From the NCBI GenBank assembly GCA_016125335.1, contig WGLY01000017.1, forward strand, positions 248,001 to 312,000: DNA of 64,000 nucleotides. Reading direction: 5' to 3'. The stretch is from Frankiales bacterium (GTDB taxonomy: Bacteria; Actinomycetota; Actinomycetes; S36-B12; CAIYMF01). Under the pieces are notes generated by a model that was not told where the DNA came from, made no database searches, and was given only the letters and a program-made list of their open reading frames with translations. Position 1 is the first letter of the stretch; each line of letters starts with the position of its first letter. The translations under genes and the position numbers were made by a program. Shown here one piece after another: positions 34,373 to 44,407 of this stretch.

Positions 34373-36211
34373 TCAGAACGCGGCCTCGTCGAGGTCCATG
34401 AGGTCGTTGTCGGTGGCCTCGGCCACGGCGCGCTCCGCGGCCAGCACCGGGAAGCGCTGCGCGACGAAGAACCGGGCCGCCGCGATCTTGCCCTGGTAGA
34501 AGGCGCGGTCGGACTCCGACGGCGAGCCGCCGAGCGCGGTGACGGCGACGGCCGCCTGGCGCAGCAGCAGCCAGCCCAGGATGAGGTCGCCGAGGCCGAG
34601 CAGGAGGCGGGTGGTGTTCTGTCCCACCTTGTAGAGCTCGCGCGGGTCCGACTGCGACTTCATCGCGTAGCCGCCCATGGCGCCCACGATGCCCTGCACG
34701 TCTTCGAGCGCCTGCCCGAGCATCTCGCGCTCGCGCGCGAGCGTGCCGTTGCCGGCGTCGCCCTTGGCGAAGTCCTGGATCTCGCCGGCGAGCCGGGTGA
34801 GCGAGGAGAACTGGTCGCGCACCATCTTGCGGAAGAACAGGTCGAGGCCCTGGATCGCGGTGGTGCCCTCGTAGAGGGTGTCGATCTTGGAGTCGCGCAG
34901 GTACTGCTCGATCGGGTAGTCCTGGAGGAACCCGGAGCCGCCGAGGGTCTGCAGCGACTGGGCCAGCTGCTCGTACGACCGCTCGGAGCCCACGCCCTTG
35001 ACGATCGGGAGCAGCAGGTCGTTCATGCGCTCGGCGGTGTCGAGGTCGACCTCCGCGGGAGCGCCCGCGAGGTTGAGCTCCACCTGGTCCTGGTAGTAGG
35101 CGGTGAAGTGCACCAGGGCCCGCATGCCCTCGGCGTACGCCTTCTGCAGCATGAGGCTGCGCCGCACGTCGGGGTGGTGGGTGATGGTGACCCGCGGGGC
35201 GTCCTTGTCCGAGAAGGTGGCGAGGTCGCCGCCCTGCACGCGGTTCTTCGCGTAGTCGAGCGCGTTGAGGTAGCCGGTGGAGAGCGTGGCGATGGCCTTG
35301 GTGCCCACCATCATCCGGGCGTACTCGATCACCTTGAACATCTGCGCGATGCCGTCGTGGACGTCGCCCACGAGCCACCCGATCGCGGGCTCCTTCTCGC
35401 CGAAGGTGAGCTCGCACGTGGTCGAGGCCTTGATGCCCATCTTCTTCTCGACGTTGGTGGTGTAGACGCCGTTGCGCGCGCCGAGCTCGCCGGTCTCGAG
35501 GTCGTAGTGGAACTTCGGCACGACGAACAGCGAGAGGCCCTTGGTGCCGCCGCGGGCGCCCTCGGGCCGGGCCAGCACGAGGTGGACGATGTTCTCGGCC
35601 ATGTCGTGCTCGGCCGAGGAGATGAACCGCTTCACGCCGGTGATGTGCCACGAGCCGTCGGGCTGCTGCACGGCCTTGGTGCGGCCGGCGCCGACGTCCG
35701 AGCCGGCGTCGGGCTCGGTGAGCACCATCGTGGCGCCCCACTGCCGCTCGATCATGACGCGCGCGAAGCGCTTCTGCTCCTCGTTGCCGAGGTGGTCGAG
35801 GATCGCGGCGAAGCCCGGGCCGGACATGTACATGAACGCGGGCGGGTTGGCGCCGAGCAGCATCTCGCTGGCCGCCCAGCGCAGCGACGCCGGGGCGCCC
35901 GGGCCGCCGAGGTGGCGCGGCAGGTCGAGGTTCCAGAAGCCGGAGTCCATGAGCGCCCGGAAGGACGCCTTGAAGCCCTCGGGCATCGTCACGGTGCACG
36001 TGACCGGGTCGTAGACCGGCGGCGTGCGGTCCGCCTCGGCGAACGACGCGGCGAGCGGACCCTCGGCCAGGCGCTCGACCTCGGCGAGGATCTCGCGCGC
36101 GGTGTCGACGTCCATCTCCGCGAAGGGACCCGTGCCGAGCCGGTCCTGCGCGCCGAAGACCTCGAACAGGTTGAACTCGATGTCCCGCAGGTTCGCCTTG
36201 TAGTGACCCAT
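34373..36211 (-). CDS. Acyl-CoA dehydrogenase
   Basis: A 612-residue flavoprotein that introduces the alpha-beta double bond in acyl-CoA. The ACAD N-terminal, middle and C-terminal domains are evident: [13 protein letters not shown] and [20 protein letters not shown] bind FAD and substrate, and [18 protein letters not shown] holds the catalytic Glu. A C-terminal extension ends LDEAAF. Length and architecture match the long-chain DUF-extended ACADs of actinomycetes (FadE5-like), which act on saturated chains. ATG 36211. Two tandem TetR-type palindromes lie 110-150 bases upstream, suggesting fatty-acid-responsive repression. Confidence 0.92.
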   Translation of the reverse strand: MGHYKANLRDIEFNLFEVFGAQDRLGTGPFAEMDVDTAREILAEVERLAEGPLAASFAEADRTPPVYDPVTCTVTMPEGFKASFRALMDSGFWNLDLPRHLGGPGAPASLRWAASEMLLGANPPAFMYMSGPGFAAILDHLGNEEQKRFARVMIERQWGATMVLTEPDAGSDVGAGRTKAVQQPDGSWHITGVKRFISSAEHDMAENIVHLVLARPEGARGGTKGLSLFVVPKFHYDLETGELGARNGVYTTNVEKKMGIKASTTCELTFGEKEPAIGWLVGDVHDGIAQMFKVIEYARMMVGTKAIATLSTGYLNALDYAKNRVQGGDLATFSDKDAPRVTITHHPDVRRSLMLQKAYAEGMRALVHFTAYYQDQVELNLAGAPAEVDLDTAERMNDLLLPIVKGVGSERSYEQLAQSLQTLGGSGFLQDYPIEQYLRDSKIDTLYEGTTAIQGLDLFFRKMVRDQFSSLTRLAGEIQDFAKGDAGNGTLAREREMLGQALEDVQGIVGAMGGYAMKSQSDPRELYKVGQNTTRLLLGLGDLILGWLLLRQAAVAVTALGGSPSESDRAFYQGKIAAARFFVAQRFPVLAAERAVAEATDNDLMDLDEAAF

Positions 36212-36320
36212 GGCTCCTCGCCTCGTCTGGTGCGGTGTCGGTGCGCCGTCGATCCGTGACGACGCCGGCACGCCCGTCCGCCGTCGGGCGGTCGGCCGCG
36301 GGCTCCCGCCCGGTCCGGTG

Positions 36321-36359
36321 GTTACCCACCGGTAACTCATGATGCTACCGGTCGGTAAC
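36321..36359. promoter_or_regulatory. Two tandem TetR-type operators before the acyl-CoA dehydrogenase
   Basis: Two 16-bp palindromes separated by seven bases: GTTACC-4-GGTAAC at 36321-36336 and GCTACC-4-GGTAAC at 36344-36359. Centres are 23 bp apart. TTACC/GGTAA half sites are typical of TetR regulators of lipid metabolism. No TetR gene lies in the window. Confidence 0.65.
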
Positions 36360-36409
36360 AAGCGCAAGGGCAGCGGGTCCCGCGCGTCGGCCCGGGGTGC
36401 CGGCGGGGG

Positions 36410-38002
36410 TCAGGCGACGAGGTCTCGCCGGCGCCAGCCGACGTAGCCCAGCGCCGAGATCACGACGGTGGCCAGCAGCAGCCAGAGCACCGGGGCCACG
36501 CCGTCGGCCCCGACGGGCAGCGAGGGCGCGTGCCGCAGCGGCGAGAGGTCCATGACCCACTCCGGCAGCTTCCACAGCGAGCCGAACTCGCCCACCACCA
36601 CGAAGGCGGCCAGCAGGCCCCACACGGCGACGGTCGCGCGCGGCAGCCAGCCGAAGGCCAGCATCACCAGGCTGGTCACCACCCAGGCGGCCGGCACCTG
36701 GGCCAGCGCCGCCACGAGCACGGTGCCCACCAGCGTGCGGTCGCCCACGCTGGCCGCGGCCGTGACGCCGGCGAACAGGCCGGCGAGCACCAGGAGCAGG
36801 GCGGACCCGCCGAGGGCGACGGCGTAGTGGCCGGTGGCCCACCGCACCCGGGTCGCCGGCGTCGCGAGCAGCAGCTCGGCGCGGCCCTCCGACTCCTCCG
36901 CGCGCATCCGGTCGGCGGCGCTGATCCCGTATGCCGCGGCGATCGCGGCCATGATCGAGATCTCGGCGCCGAGGAACACGTCCACGAGGGCGGCCGTGCC
37001 CCCGAGGGAGGCGAAGAAGTCGCGCATCGCCTGCGAGGTGAGCAGCTGGTCGACGCTGCCGGCGAGCGAGCCGAGCAGCGCGGGGAACACGACGAAGGCG
37101 ACCGCCCACGCCAGCAGCACGCGCGAGTGCAGCCGCCAGGCCAGACCCTCCACGCTCGCGAGCCGGCCGGTCGCCGGGCCGGGCCGGTCCTCGCGCAGGC
37201 CGGCGCCGAGGTCGCGGCGCGAGCGCAGCGCGTACGCCGCGGGCACCAGGAGCGCGACGGCGAGCAGCGGCAGCAGCAGCACCCACCAGCGGTCGCCGGC
37301 GTACGCGCGCAGCTGCTGGTTCCACCCGATCGGGGACAGCCACGACAGGAACGACGGCCCGGGCTCGGCCAGGTCGCCCACGGCCCGCAGGGCGTACGTG
37401 ACCGCCACGACCACCAGCCCGAGCCCGCGGGCGGCGCGCGCGCCGGTCGCCAGCTGCGCGGTCACCAGGCCCACCGCGCCGTAGACCATGCCGGTGGCGG
37501 CCCAGCCCAGGCCGAACGCCAGCGAGCCGGAGAACGGCAGCCCGGCGGCGGTGTTGAACAGCGCCGTGAGCACCCCGAGCACGAGGCAGGAGGAGACGAT
37601 CAGCACCAGCGCGGCCGTGAGCGGCGCGAGCCGGCCCAGCCGACCGCCGCTGAGCAGCTCGAGGCGGCCCGGCTCCTCCTCGCCCCGGGTGTGGCGGATC
37701 GCCACGAACAGCATGACGATGCCCACGATCGCGGCACCGAGGGCGGTCAGCTTCACCATCGAGACGGCGCCCAGCGACGTGGGGTCGTAGATCCGGCCGT
37801 AGAGGGCGACGACGGCGGCCGAGGCGTTGATGGTCTCCGCCGCCTGCACCCGCGACTCCTCCGTCGGGTAGAGGTCGACGGTGGCGGCGGCGGAGAAGCC
37901 GGCCATGGCGGCCAGTCCGAGCACCCAGGCGCTGAGCAGCACCCGGTCGCGCCGCAGCGCGAGGCGCAGCAGCGTCAGCCAGCCCGCGAGCTCGTCACGC
38001 AC
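36410..38002 (-). CDS. ABC transporter permease (polyketide/drug-efflux type)
   Basis: A 530-residue protein with about 12 TM helices in two six-helix halves; each half starts with a conserved [10 protein letters not shown] or [12 protein letters not shown] helix and contains a RTEEEPGR- or [15 protein letters not shown] loop ([31 protein letters not shown]). This matches actinobacterial Tet-like ABC exporters with antibiotic resistance. GTG 38002 overlaps the ATPase gene by eight bases. It partners with the ATPase upstream for drug or lipid efflux. Confidence 0.87.
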   Translation of the reverse strand: MRDELAGWLTLLRLALRRDRVLLSAWVLGLAAMAGFSAAATVDLYPTEESRVQAAETINASAAVVALYGRIYDPTSLGAVSMVKLTALGAAIVGIVMLFVAIRHTRGEEEPGRLELLSGGRLGRLAPLTAALVLIVSSCLVLGVLTALFNTAAGLPFSGSLAFGLGWAATGMVYGAVGLVTAQLATGARAARGLGLVVVAVTYALRAVGDLAEPGPSFLSWLSPIGWNQQLRAYAGDRWWVLLLPLLAVALLVPAAYALRSRRDLGAGLREDRPGPATGRLASVEGLAWRLHSRVLLAWAVAFVVFPALLGSLAGSVDQLLTSQAMRDFFASLGGTAALVDVFLGAEISIMAAIAAAYGISAADRMRAEESEGRAELLLATPATRVRWATGHYAVALGGSALLLVLAGLFAGVTAAASVGDRTLVGTVLVAALAQVPAAWVVTSLVMLAFGWLPRATVAVWGLLAAFVVVGEFGSLWKLPEWVMDLSPLRHAPSLPVGADGVAPVLWLLLATVVISALGYVGWRRRDLVA

Positions 38003-38936
38003 GGTCGTCCACCCCGGCCCCGTCCGTGCCGCCCTGCCCCGCCGATGCAGCCGCGCCCACGCCGTAGTGCTGGAGGAACAGCTCCTCGAGCGTCGGCGGC
38101 CGGCTGGTGAGCGAGCGCAGTCCCGCGGCCGAGAGCGCCGCCAGCAGCGGCGCGAGCCCGTGCGGCTCCACCTGCGCGGTGACGGTGCGGTCGAGCACAG
38201 CGAGGTCGTGCACGCCGTCGATCCCGGCGAGCCCGTCCGGCACCCGGTCGACCGTGGCCGAGACCGAGGTGCGGGTGAGGTGGCGCAGGCCGGCCAGGTC
38301 GCCGGTCTCGACCACGCGGCCGGCACGGATGATGCTCACGCGGTCCGAGAGCGCCTCGGCCTCGCTGAGGATGTGGCTCGAGAGCAGCACCGACCGGCCG
38401 CGGTCGCGCAGCTCGCGCACGCACTCGCGGAACGTCTCCTCCATGAGCGGGTCGAGCCCGCTGGTGGGTTCGTCGAGCAGGTACAGCTCCGCGTCGGCGG
38501 CCAGCGCCGCGACGAGGGCGACCTTCTGCCGGTTGCCCTTCGAGTACGAGCGCGACCGCTTGGTGGGGTCGAGGTCGAACCGCGCGACCAGCTCGTCGCG
38601 CCGGGCCCGGTCGTGGCGGCCCTGGAGCCGGCCGAGCAGGTCGATCACCTCGCCGCCGGTCAGCGACGGCCACAGGCTGACGTCGCCGGGCACGTAGGCG
38701 AGCCGGGCGTGCAGGGACGAGACGTCGGTCCAGGGGTCGCCGCCGAGCACGCGGACGTGGCCGGCGTCCGCCCGCGCGGTGCCCAGCAGCACCCGCAGCG
38801 TCGTCGTCTTCCCCGCGCCGTTGGGGCCGAGGAAACCGTGGACCTCGCCCTCCTCGACCGACAGGTCCAGCCCGTCGAGGGCCACCGTCGTGCCGTACCG
38901 CTTGACCAGACCCGAGATCTCGACCACCGCAGCCAT
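37995..38936 (-). CDS. ABC transporter ATP-binding protein (drug efflux)
   Basis: A 313-residue DrrA-like ATPase. Walker [12 protein letters not shown]-loop AYVPGD, signature [11 protein letters not shown], Walker [14 protein letters not shown], switch His SSHIL. A C-terminal regulatory part of ~90 residues ends [12 protein letters not shown]. The unusual SKGNRQK signature is typical of this exporter group. ATG 38936 is chosen; a GTG three codons earlier is possible. It is divergent from a MarR/GbsR-like gene, whose product may bind the shared region at 38957-38972. Confidence 0.9.
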   Translation of the reverse strand: MAAVVEISGLVKRYGTTVALDGLDLSVEEGEVHGFLGPNGAGKTTTLRVLLGTARADAGHVRVLGGDPWTDVSSLHARLAYVPGDVSLWPSLTGGEVIDLLGRLQGRHDRARRDELVARFDLDPTKRSRSYSKGNRQKVALVAALAADAELYLLDEPTSGLDPLMEETFRECVRELRDRGRSVLLSSHILSEAEALSDRVSIIRAGRVVETGDLAGLRHLTRTSVSATVDRVPDGLAGIDGVHDLAVLDRTVTAQVEPHGLAPLLAALSAAGLRSLTSRPPTLEELFLQHYGVGAAASAGQGGTDGAGVDDRA

Positions 38937-38956
38937 GAGGGCCACGCTACACTCGC

Positions 38957-38972
38957 TTCACAACTGTGTTAA
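38957..38972. promoter_or_regulatory. AT-rich palindromic site between ABC exporter and MarR genes
   Basis: TTCACA-AC-TGTGTTAA is an imperfect palindrome in the 62-base divergent gap and stands out as AT-rich. It is placed to control both the exporter and the regulator. Confidence 0.5.
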
Positions 38973-38998
38973 TTCCATGAAAGGGGCGGGTCTCCAGG

Positions 38999-39490
38999 AT
39001 GGCCGGACCACGTCGGGCGCGCCGGGACGAGGCGCAGGTGGCCCACGTCGTGGAGCAGTTCGCGGCCCTGTTCGAGACCTACGGCTTCCCCCGGATGAGC
39101 GGGCGGATCATCACCGCCCTCATGGTCACCGAGCAGCAGGGGCTCACCGCGGCCGAGCTGGCCGAGAGCCTCCAGGTCAGCCCCGCGGCCATCTCGACGT
39201 CGCTGAAGTACCCGGTGGCCCTCGGCCTGGTGCAGCGCGTGCGGGTGCCCGGGTCGCGGCGCGACCGCTACGTGCTGCCCGACGACGCGTGGTACGTCGC
39301 CACAGCCACGAAGAACCCGCTCTACCGGCAGATCGCCGGCATGGCGGCCGACGGCGTCCGGGCCGTCGGGGGGCCGGGCACCGAGGCCGGCGCGCGGCTG
39401 GCCGAGATGCGCGACTTCTTCGCCTACCTCGAGGTGGAGGTGCCGGCGCTGGTCGAGCGCTGGCACGCCGGCCGCGCCCGTCCGCGCTGA
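38999..39490 (+). CDS. MarR/GbsR-like transcriptional regulator
   Basis: A 163-residue winged-helix protein: residues about 15-30 (VVEQFAALFETYGFPRMSGRI) form the GbsR-type N-terminal helix. The HTH is GLTAAELAESLQVSPAAISTSLKY, and the wing is RVRVPGSRRDRYVL. The family controls efflux pumps. The gene starts at ATG 38999 and is divergent from the ABC exporter, which is the expected target. Confidence 0.88.
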   Translation: MAGPRRARRDEAQVAHVVEQFAALFETYGFPRMSGRIITALMVTEQQGLTAAELAESLQVSPAAISTSLKYPVALGLVQRVRVPGSRRDRYVLPDDAWYVATATKNPLYRQIAGMAADGVRAVGGPGTEAGARLAEMRDFFAYLEVEVPALVERWHAGRARPR

Positions 39491-39601
39491 CCCGACCGAA
39501 GCGACGACCGTAAACGCGCGCGACGGCGCGGCCGCCCCGGGCGTAGCGTCGGCGACGGACGCACGGTGCGACGCCGTGCCACGGATCCCCGGGAGGCTGC
39601 G

Positions 39602-39649
39602 ATGACCGTCCTCGAGCCTGCCGGCGTCCCCGCCCAGTACGGCGCCTGA
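39602..39649 (+). CDS. Possible 15-codon leader peptide upstream of rsgA
   Basis: ATG 39602 follows a GGGAGG site by six bases; 15 codons, including VLEPAGVPAQYGA, then TGA. It begins in the 242-base region between the MarR-like gene and rsgA. The strong site argues it may be translated, but the coding role is unknown and the frame is very short. Confidence 0.3.
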   Translation: MTVLEPAGVPAQYGA

Positions 39650-39732
39650 CCCTCCGCGGTCCGCGCCCGGGCGCCCGACTCCGGCCCGTCCCCCTCCCTC
39701 GGCGTCCCCGGACGCCCTGCCGTGCTGGAGTC

Positions 39733-40785
39733 ATGGTGTCCCTCGCTCTGCCCGCCCTCGGGTGGGACCTCTCCTGGGACGACGTCCGCGCCGTCCCCGA
39801 CCCCGACCTGCACCTGCGCCCCGCGCGCGTCACCCTCCAGGGCCGCGACGCGTGGCGCGTCCACGACGGCGACCACGAGTGGGTCGTCGGCGTGCGCGGC
39901 CGCCTCCGCGCCGCCTCGACCCTGCCCGTCGCCGGCGACTGGGTGCTGCTCTCCGGGCGCGACGGCGACGACTCCGTCGTCGAGCACGTGCTGCCCCGGC
40001 GCACGTCGCTGGTGCGCAAGGTCGCCGGCGAGCGCACCGAGGAGCAGGTGGTCGCGGCCAACGTCGACGTCGTGCTCGTGTGCGCGCCCGTCCCTTCGGT
40101 GAACCCGCGCCGGCTCGAGCGCGAGCTCACCGCCGTCTGGGAGTCCGGCGCCACGCCCGTCGTGGCGGTGACCAAGTCCGACCTCGCCGACGACGTGCAC
40201 GAGGTGCTCGCCACGGTGCACGGCGTGGCCGTGGGCGCCGAGGTGCTCGCTGTGTCGTCGTACGACGGCGACGGCCTCGACGCGGTACGCGCCCTCGTGC
40301 CGGAGGGCGTCACCCTGGCCGTGATCGGCCCCTCCGGCGCCGGCAAGTCCACCCTCGTCAACGCGCTCGTGGGCTACGAGCTGCTTGCGACCACGGCCGT
40401 GCGCGACGACAACCGCGGCGTGCACACCACGACCGCCCGCCACCTCGTGCGGGTGCCCGACGCCGGGCTCGTGCTCGACACCCCCGGCATGCGCGAGCTG
40501 GCGCTGTGGGCCGACGAGGACGCCCTCGACGCCGCCTTCGCCGACCTCGAGGAGCTGGCCCGCGACTGCCGCTTCGGCGACTGCCGCCACGACACCGAGC
40601 CCGGCTGCGCCGTGCTCGCCGCCATCGACGCCGGCCTCGTGGAGGAGTCGCGGCTGGCCGGGTGGCGCAAGCTCCAGCGCGAGCTGGCGTTCCTGGCCCG
40701 CAAGCAGGACGTGCGGCTCGCGCAGGAGGAGCGCCGCCGCTGGGCCCGGCTGGCCCGGGAGGCGCGACCGCGCATCCGGCCCTGA
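39733..40785 (+). CDS. rsgA: Ribosome small subunit-dependent GTPase A
   Basis: A 350-residue circularly permuted GTPase that helps mature the 30S ribosomal subunit. The OB-fold domain covers about residues 30-100. The permuted G motifs are G4 (VTKSDL), G5-like SSYDGDG, G1 GPSGAGKST near residue 199 and G3 DTPGM. The zinc-binding C-terminal element reads CRFGDCRHDTEPGC. ATG 39733. It is a stand-alone gene here; in many actinomycetes aroA precedes it, but not here. Confidence 0.95.
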   Translation: MVSLALPALGWDLSWDDVRAVPDPDLHLRPARVTLQGRDAWRVHDGDHEWVVGVRGRLRAASTLPVAGDWVLLSGRDGDDSVVEHVLPRRTSLVRKVAGERTEEQVVAANVDVVLVCAPVPSVNPRRLERELTAVWESGATPVVAVTKSDLADDVHEVLATVHGVAVGAEVLAVSSYDGDGLDAVRALVPEGVTLAVIGPSGAGKSTLVNALVGYELLATTAVRDDNRGVHTTTARHLVRVPDAGLVLDTPGMRELALWADEDALDAAFADLEELARDCRFGDCRHDTEPGCAVLAAIDAGLVEESRLAGWRKLQRELAFLARKQDVRLAQEERRRWARLAREARPRIRP

Positions 40786-40865
40786 ACCGAACCGGCGGCC
40801 GCCCGCCGGGCGATCCGTCCGGTTCCTCCGGTTTCGTCGTCCTCGCGCCGGGTAGGCGCGCGCCC

Positions 40866-43328
40866 ATGGCGGACCAGTGGCACGGGACGGACGGGCACGG
40901 GGCGGACGGGCACGGGGCGGACGGACCCCGGGCCGACCACGGAGCCGACGGCCCCGGACCGCAGGTCCAGCAGGAGCCGCCCAAGCACGACTCGGTCGGC
41001 ATCCCCGCGATCGCCCTCCTCACCCGGCGCGCGGTCGGGTCCATGGGCGTCACGCGCACCGCCCGGACGCTGCGCCGGCTCAACCAGGCGGACGGCTTCG
41101 ACTGCCCGAGCTGCGCGTGGGCCGATCCCCGGCCGGGGGACCGCAGCGTCGTCGAGTTCTGCGAGAACGGCGCGAAGGCGGTCGCCGAGGAGGCCACCCG
41201 CGCGCGGGTCACGCGCGAGTTCTTCGCCGAGCACCCCCTCGAGGACCTCGAGGGCCGCGACGAGTTCTGGCTGGGCCAGCAGGGCCGGCTCACCGAGCCG
41301 ATGGTGCGCCGGGAGGGCGACACCCACTACCGGCCGATCTCGTGGGACGACGCCTTCGCGCTGATCGCGAAGCACCTGCACGCGCTCGCCTCGCCGGACG
41401 AGGCGGTCTTCTACACCAGCGGCCGCACGTCGAACGAGGCCGCGTTCGCCTACCAGCTCTTCGCCCGCGCCTTCGGCACCAACAACCTGCCGGACTGCTC
41501 GAACATGTGCCACGAGTCCACCTCGGTCGCCCTGGCCGAGGTGATCGGGATCGGCAAGGGCAGCGTGTCGCTCGAGGACATCCACGAGGCCGAGCTCATC
41601 GTCATCTGCGGTCAGAACCCCGGCACGAACCACCCGCGGATGCTCCTCGCGCTCGAGGAGGCCAAGAAGCGCGGCGCGCGCATCGTGGGGGTCAACCCGC
41701 TCCCCGAGGCGGGACTGTTCCGGTTCCGCAACCCCAAGACCCCCCGGGGCCTGTCGGGCATCGGCACGGAGCTCGCCGACCTCCACCTCCCGATCCGGGT
41801 CAACGGGGACCTGGCCCTGTTCCAGGCCCTCGGCGCCCTGCTTCTCGAGGCCGACGCCGAGGCCCTCGCGGCCGGCCGCGACCCGGTGCTCGACCACGAC
41901 TTCATCGAGAGGTACACGCACGGGTTCGAGGACTACGCCGCCCACGTGCGCTCGCTCGACTGGGCCGAGGTGCGCCGCGCGACCGGTCTCGAGCGCGCCG
42001 GGATCGAGGAGCTGGCGCGGATGCTCGCCGAGTCGCACCGCACCGTCGTGTGCTGGGCGATGGGCATCACGCAGCACCGCAACGCCGTGGCCACGATCAA
42101 GGAGATCGTCAACGTCGCCCTGCTCCAGGGCAACATCGGCAAGCCCGGTGCCGGCCTGTGCCCCGTGCGCGGTCACTCCAACGTGCAGGGCGACCGCACG
42201 ATGGGCATCTGGGAGAAGCTGCCGAAGCACTTCGGCGACGCCCTGCGCGACGAGTTCGGGTTCGAGCCGTCGCGCGAGCGCGGGCTCGACGTCGTCGACT
42301 CGATCCGGGCGCTGCGCGACGGCCGGGCCCGCGTCTTCATGGGCCTCGGCGGCAACTTCGCCTCCGCGACGCCGGACACCGAGGTCACCCACGCCGCCCT
42401 GCGCAGCGCCGAGCTCACCGTGCAGGTGTCCACCAAGCTGAACCGCTCGCACGTCGTGTGCGGGCGCACCGCGCTCATCCTGCCGACGCTCGGCCGGACC
42501 GAGCGCGACGTGCAGGCCACCGGCGAGCAGGCCGTGTCCGTCGAGGACTCGATGTCCTCGGTGCACCTCTCGCGCGGCCGGCTGGCCCCGGCCTCCCCGC
42601 ACCTGCGCTCGGAGGTCGCGATCGTCTGCGGCCTCGCCGAGGCCGTGCTCGGCGCCCGGCCCGACGGGACGCGCATCGACTGGCCGGCGATGCGCTCGGA
42701 CTACGGGCGCATCCGCGAGCACATCGAGCACGTCGTCCCGGGTTGCGCCGCCTACGGGGAGAAGGTGGCCCGCCCCGGCGGCTTCGTCCTGCCCCACCCG
42801 CCGCGCGACTCCCGGACCTTCGACACGGAGTCGTCCCGGGCGGAGTTCTCGGTGAGTCCCATCGACGTGCTCGAGGTGCCCGAGGGCCATCTGCTGCTGC
42901 AGTCCGTGCGCAGCCACGACCAGTTCAACACCACGATCTACGGGCACGACGACCGCTACCGGGGCCTGCGCGGCAGCCGCGAGGTCGTGATGGTGCATGC
43001 CGACGACATCCGCGCGCTCGGCCTCGAGGCGGGTGCGCTGGTCGACGTCGTCCATGTCGACGAGCACAGGTCCGAGCGGATCGTCGCCGGCTTCCGCCTC
43101 GTGGAGTACCCGACCCCCCGCGGGTGCGCCGCGGCGTACTTCCCGGAGATGAACGCCCTCGTGCCGCTGGACTCGACGGCGCGGGGGAGCAACTGCCCCA
43201 CCTCGAAGTCCACCGTGGTGCGCGTGCTGCCGCACGACCCCGCGCGGCGCACGTCCGTGCGCAGCGCCGCCGGCGTCGGGGCCGACGACGGCCACAAGAG
43301 CGGCGTCGAGCCGGTGCACCTGAGCTGA
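40866..43328 (+). CDS. YdeP/FdhF-type molybdopterin oxidoreductase, alpha subunit
   Basis: An 820-residue protein of the formate-dehydrogenase-related family that includes E. coli YdeP (TIGR01701). An iron-sulfur-type C80-P-S-C83 pair lies in FDCPSCAWAD; the bis-MGD-binding core follows with YTSGRTSNEAAFAYQLFAR, HESTSVALAEVIGIGKG, VICGQNPGTNHPR and a C-terminal dinucleotide domain with NTTIYGHDDRYRGLRGSR. The physiological reaction is unresolved; formate oxidation is one proposal, and acid resistance is reported for YdeP. The N-terminus is Asp/His/Gly-rich and arises from a 15-base repeat. No selenocysteine codon or fdhD is present. Confidence 0.9.
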   Translation: MADQWHGTDGHGADGHGADGPRADHGADGPGPQVQQEPPKHDSVGIPAIALLTRRAVGSMGVTRTARTLRRLNQADGFDCPSCAWADPRPGDRSVVEFCENGAKAVAEEATRARVTREFFAEHPLEDLEGRDEFWLGQQGRLTEPMVRREGDTHYRPISWDDAFALIAKHLHALASPDEAVFYTSGRTSNEAAFAYQLFARAFGTNNLPDCSNMCHESTSVALAEVIGIGKGSVSLEDIHEAELIVICGQNPGTNHPRMLLALEEAKKRGARIVGVNPLPEAGLFRFRNPKTPRGLSGIGTELADLHLPIRVNGDLALFQALGALLLEADAEALAAGRDPVLDHDFIERYTHGFEDYAAHVRSLDWAEVRRATGLERAGIEELARMLAESHRTVVCWAMGITQHRNAVATIKEIVNVALLQGNIGKPGAGLCPVRGHSNVQGDRTMGIWEKLPKHFGDALRDEFGFEPSRERGLDVVDSIRALRDGRARVFMGLGGNFASATPDTEVTHAALRSAELTVQVSTKLNRSHVVCGRTALILPTLGRTERDVQATGEQAVSVEDSMSSVHLSRGRLAPASPHLRSEVAIVCGLAEAVLGARPDGTRIDWPAMRSDYGRIREHIEHVVPGCAAYGEKVARPGGFVLPHPPRDSRTFDTESSRAEFSVSPIDVLEVPEGHLLLQSVRSHDQFNTTIYGHDDRYRGLRGSREVVMVHADDIRALGLEAGALVDVVHVDEHRSERIVAGFRLVEYPTPRGCAAAYFPEMNALVPLDSTARGSNCPTSKSTVVRVLPHDPARRTSVRSAAGVGADDGHKSGVEPVHLS
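40890..40919 (+). repeat. 15-bp tandem repeat in the oxidoreductase N-terminus
   Basis: GACGGGCACGGGGCG occurs twice in perfect tandem and begins a third time. It encodes DGHGA units and extends an Asp/His-rich tail that could bind metal or be disordered. Confidence 0.8.
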
Positions 43329-43346
43329 GGCCGGGCCGCCGGGCGG

Positions 43347-44159
43347 TCAGTCCCCCGGCCGGGTGCCCCCGGCCGGCAGCCGGCGGAACTCCGCCACCGC
43401 CGCGGGGTCGAAGTGGCTGCCGGTGCCCTCGTCGATGATGCGCATCGCGGCCTCGTGCGTCATCGCCTCGCGGTAGGGGCGGTCCGAGGTGAGGGCGTCG
43501 TACACGTCCACCACCGCGAACAGCCGCGCCTCCAGCGGGATCTGCTCCCCGGCCAGGCCGCGGGGGTAGCCCGAGCCGTCCCACTTCTCGTGGTGGCACC
43601 ACGGGATGGTGAGCGCCGGGGTCAGGTAGTCGATGCTGCGCAGCATCTCCACCGCGAGCTCCGGGTGGCGGCGCATCAGCGCCCACTCGTCGTCGTCGAG
43701 CGGGCCCGGCTTGGTCAGCACGCTGTCCGGCACGGCCATCTTGCCGATGTCGTGCAGCGTCGCGCCGCGGCGCACGTTCTCGAGGTCGTCGCCGTCGAAG
43801 CCGAAGCGCTCGGCCAGGGCCACCGTGAGCTCGGTGACCCGCGTGGTGTGCTCCGCGGTGGAGTGGTCGCGGATGTCGAGAGCGGTGGCCCACCCGGCGA
43901 GGGTCTCGTCGTACGCCGCCCGCAGGTGGTCGGTGGCCGACTCGACGTCGCGGACGTAGCGGCGGACGACGACGTAGAGCCCCCCGCCGGTGACGCACAC
44001 GAACCCCAGGCCCTTGACCGACCCGATGGTGCTGAGCGTGCCGGCGTCGCGCACCGCCCACTCGAGCACGCGGTCCGAGAGCAGGATCCACACGGCGGCG
44101 AACGCCACGTAGTACAGCGCCACCCGCGCGGCGGGCGACGGCGCCCAGCGACCGTCCAC
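43347..44159 (-). CDS. HD-GYP domain protein, membrane-anchored
   Basis: A 270-residue protein. Two TM helices (about 11-31 and 45-66) precede an HD-GYP domain from about 90. The metal-binding HD is in TLHDIGK (136-140), followed by [14 protein letters not shown] with GYP at 197-199. HD-GYP proteins hydrolyse cyclic di-GMP or related nucleotides; the residues needed look complete. GTG 44159. It is convergent with the molybdopterin oxidoreductase, separated by only 18 bases. Confidence 0.9.
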   Translation of the reverse strand: MDGRWAPSPAARVALYYVAFAAVWILLSDRVLEWAVRDAGTLSTIGSVKGLGFVCVTGGGLYVVVRRYVRDVESATDHLRAAYDETLAGWATALDIRDHSTAEHTTRVTELTVALAERFGFDGDDLENVRRGATLHDIGKMAVPDSVLTKPGPLDDDEWALMRRHPELAVEMLRSIDYLTPALTIPWCHHEKWDGSGYPRGLAGEQIPLEARLFAVVDVYDALTSDRPYREAMTHEAAMRIIDEGTGSHFDPAAVAEFRRLPAGGTRPGD

Positions 44160-44407
44160 GTCGAACCGCCCCCTGTCGGCGGCGTCCCCGAGCGAGCACC
44201 GCCAGGGCTCGACGCTAGCCCTCAGCGGGACGCATGCAAGGGAATTCCGGTGTCGACCCGCCAGTTTGGGGGTCCCACGCCCGGAGAGCGGTCGCAGGGT
44301 CAGGAGGGTCCCCCGGCAGCGGACGGAGCGCGTCCTCGCGTCCCTGCGTCATGGCGTGCTCGCCCCGTGCCCGAGGGCCGCGCCGGCCGGCTCCGTAGGA
44401 TCGCGCG

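Noticed and set aside
40866..43328. Selenocysteine in the FdhF-like protein
   Set aside because: There is no in-frame TGA in the open frame, and the YdeP group does not use selenocysteine.
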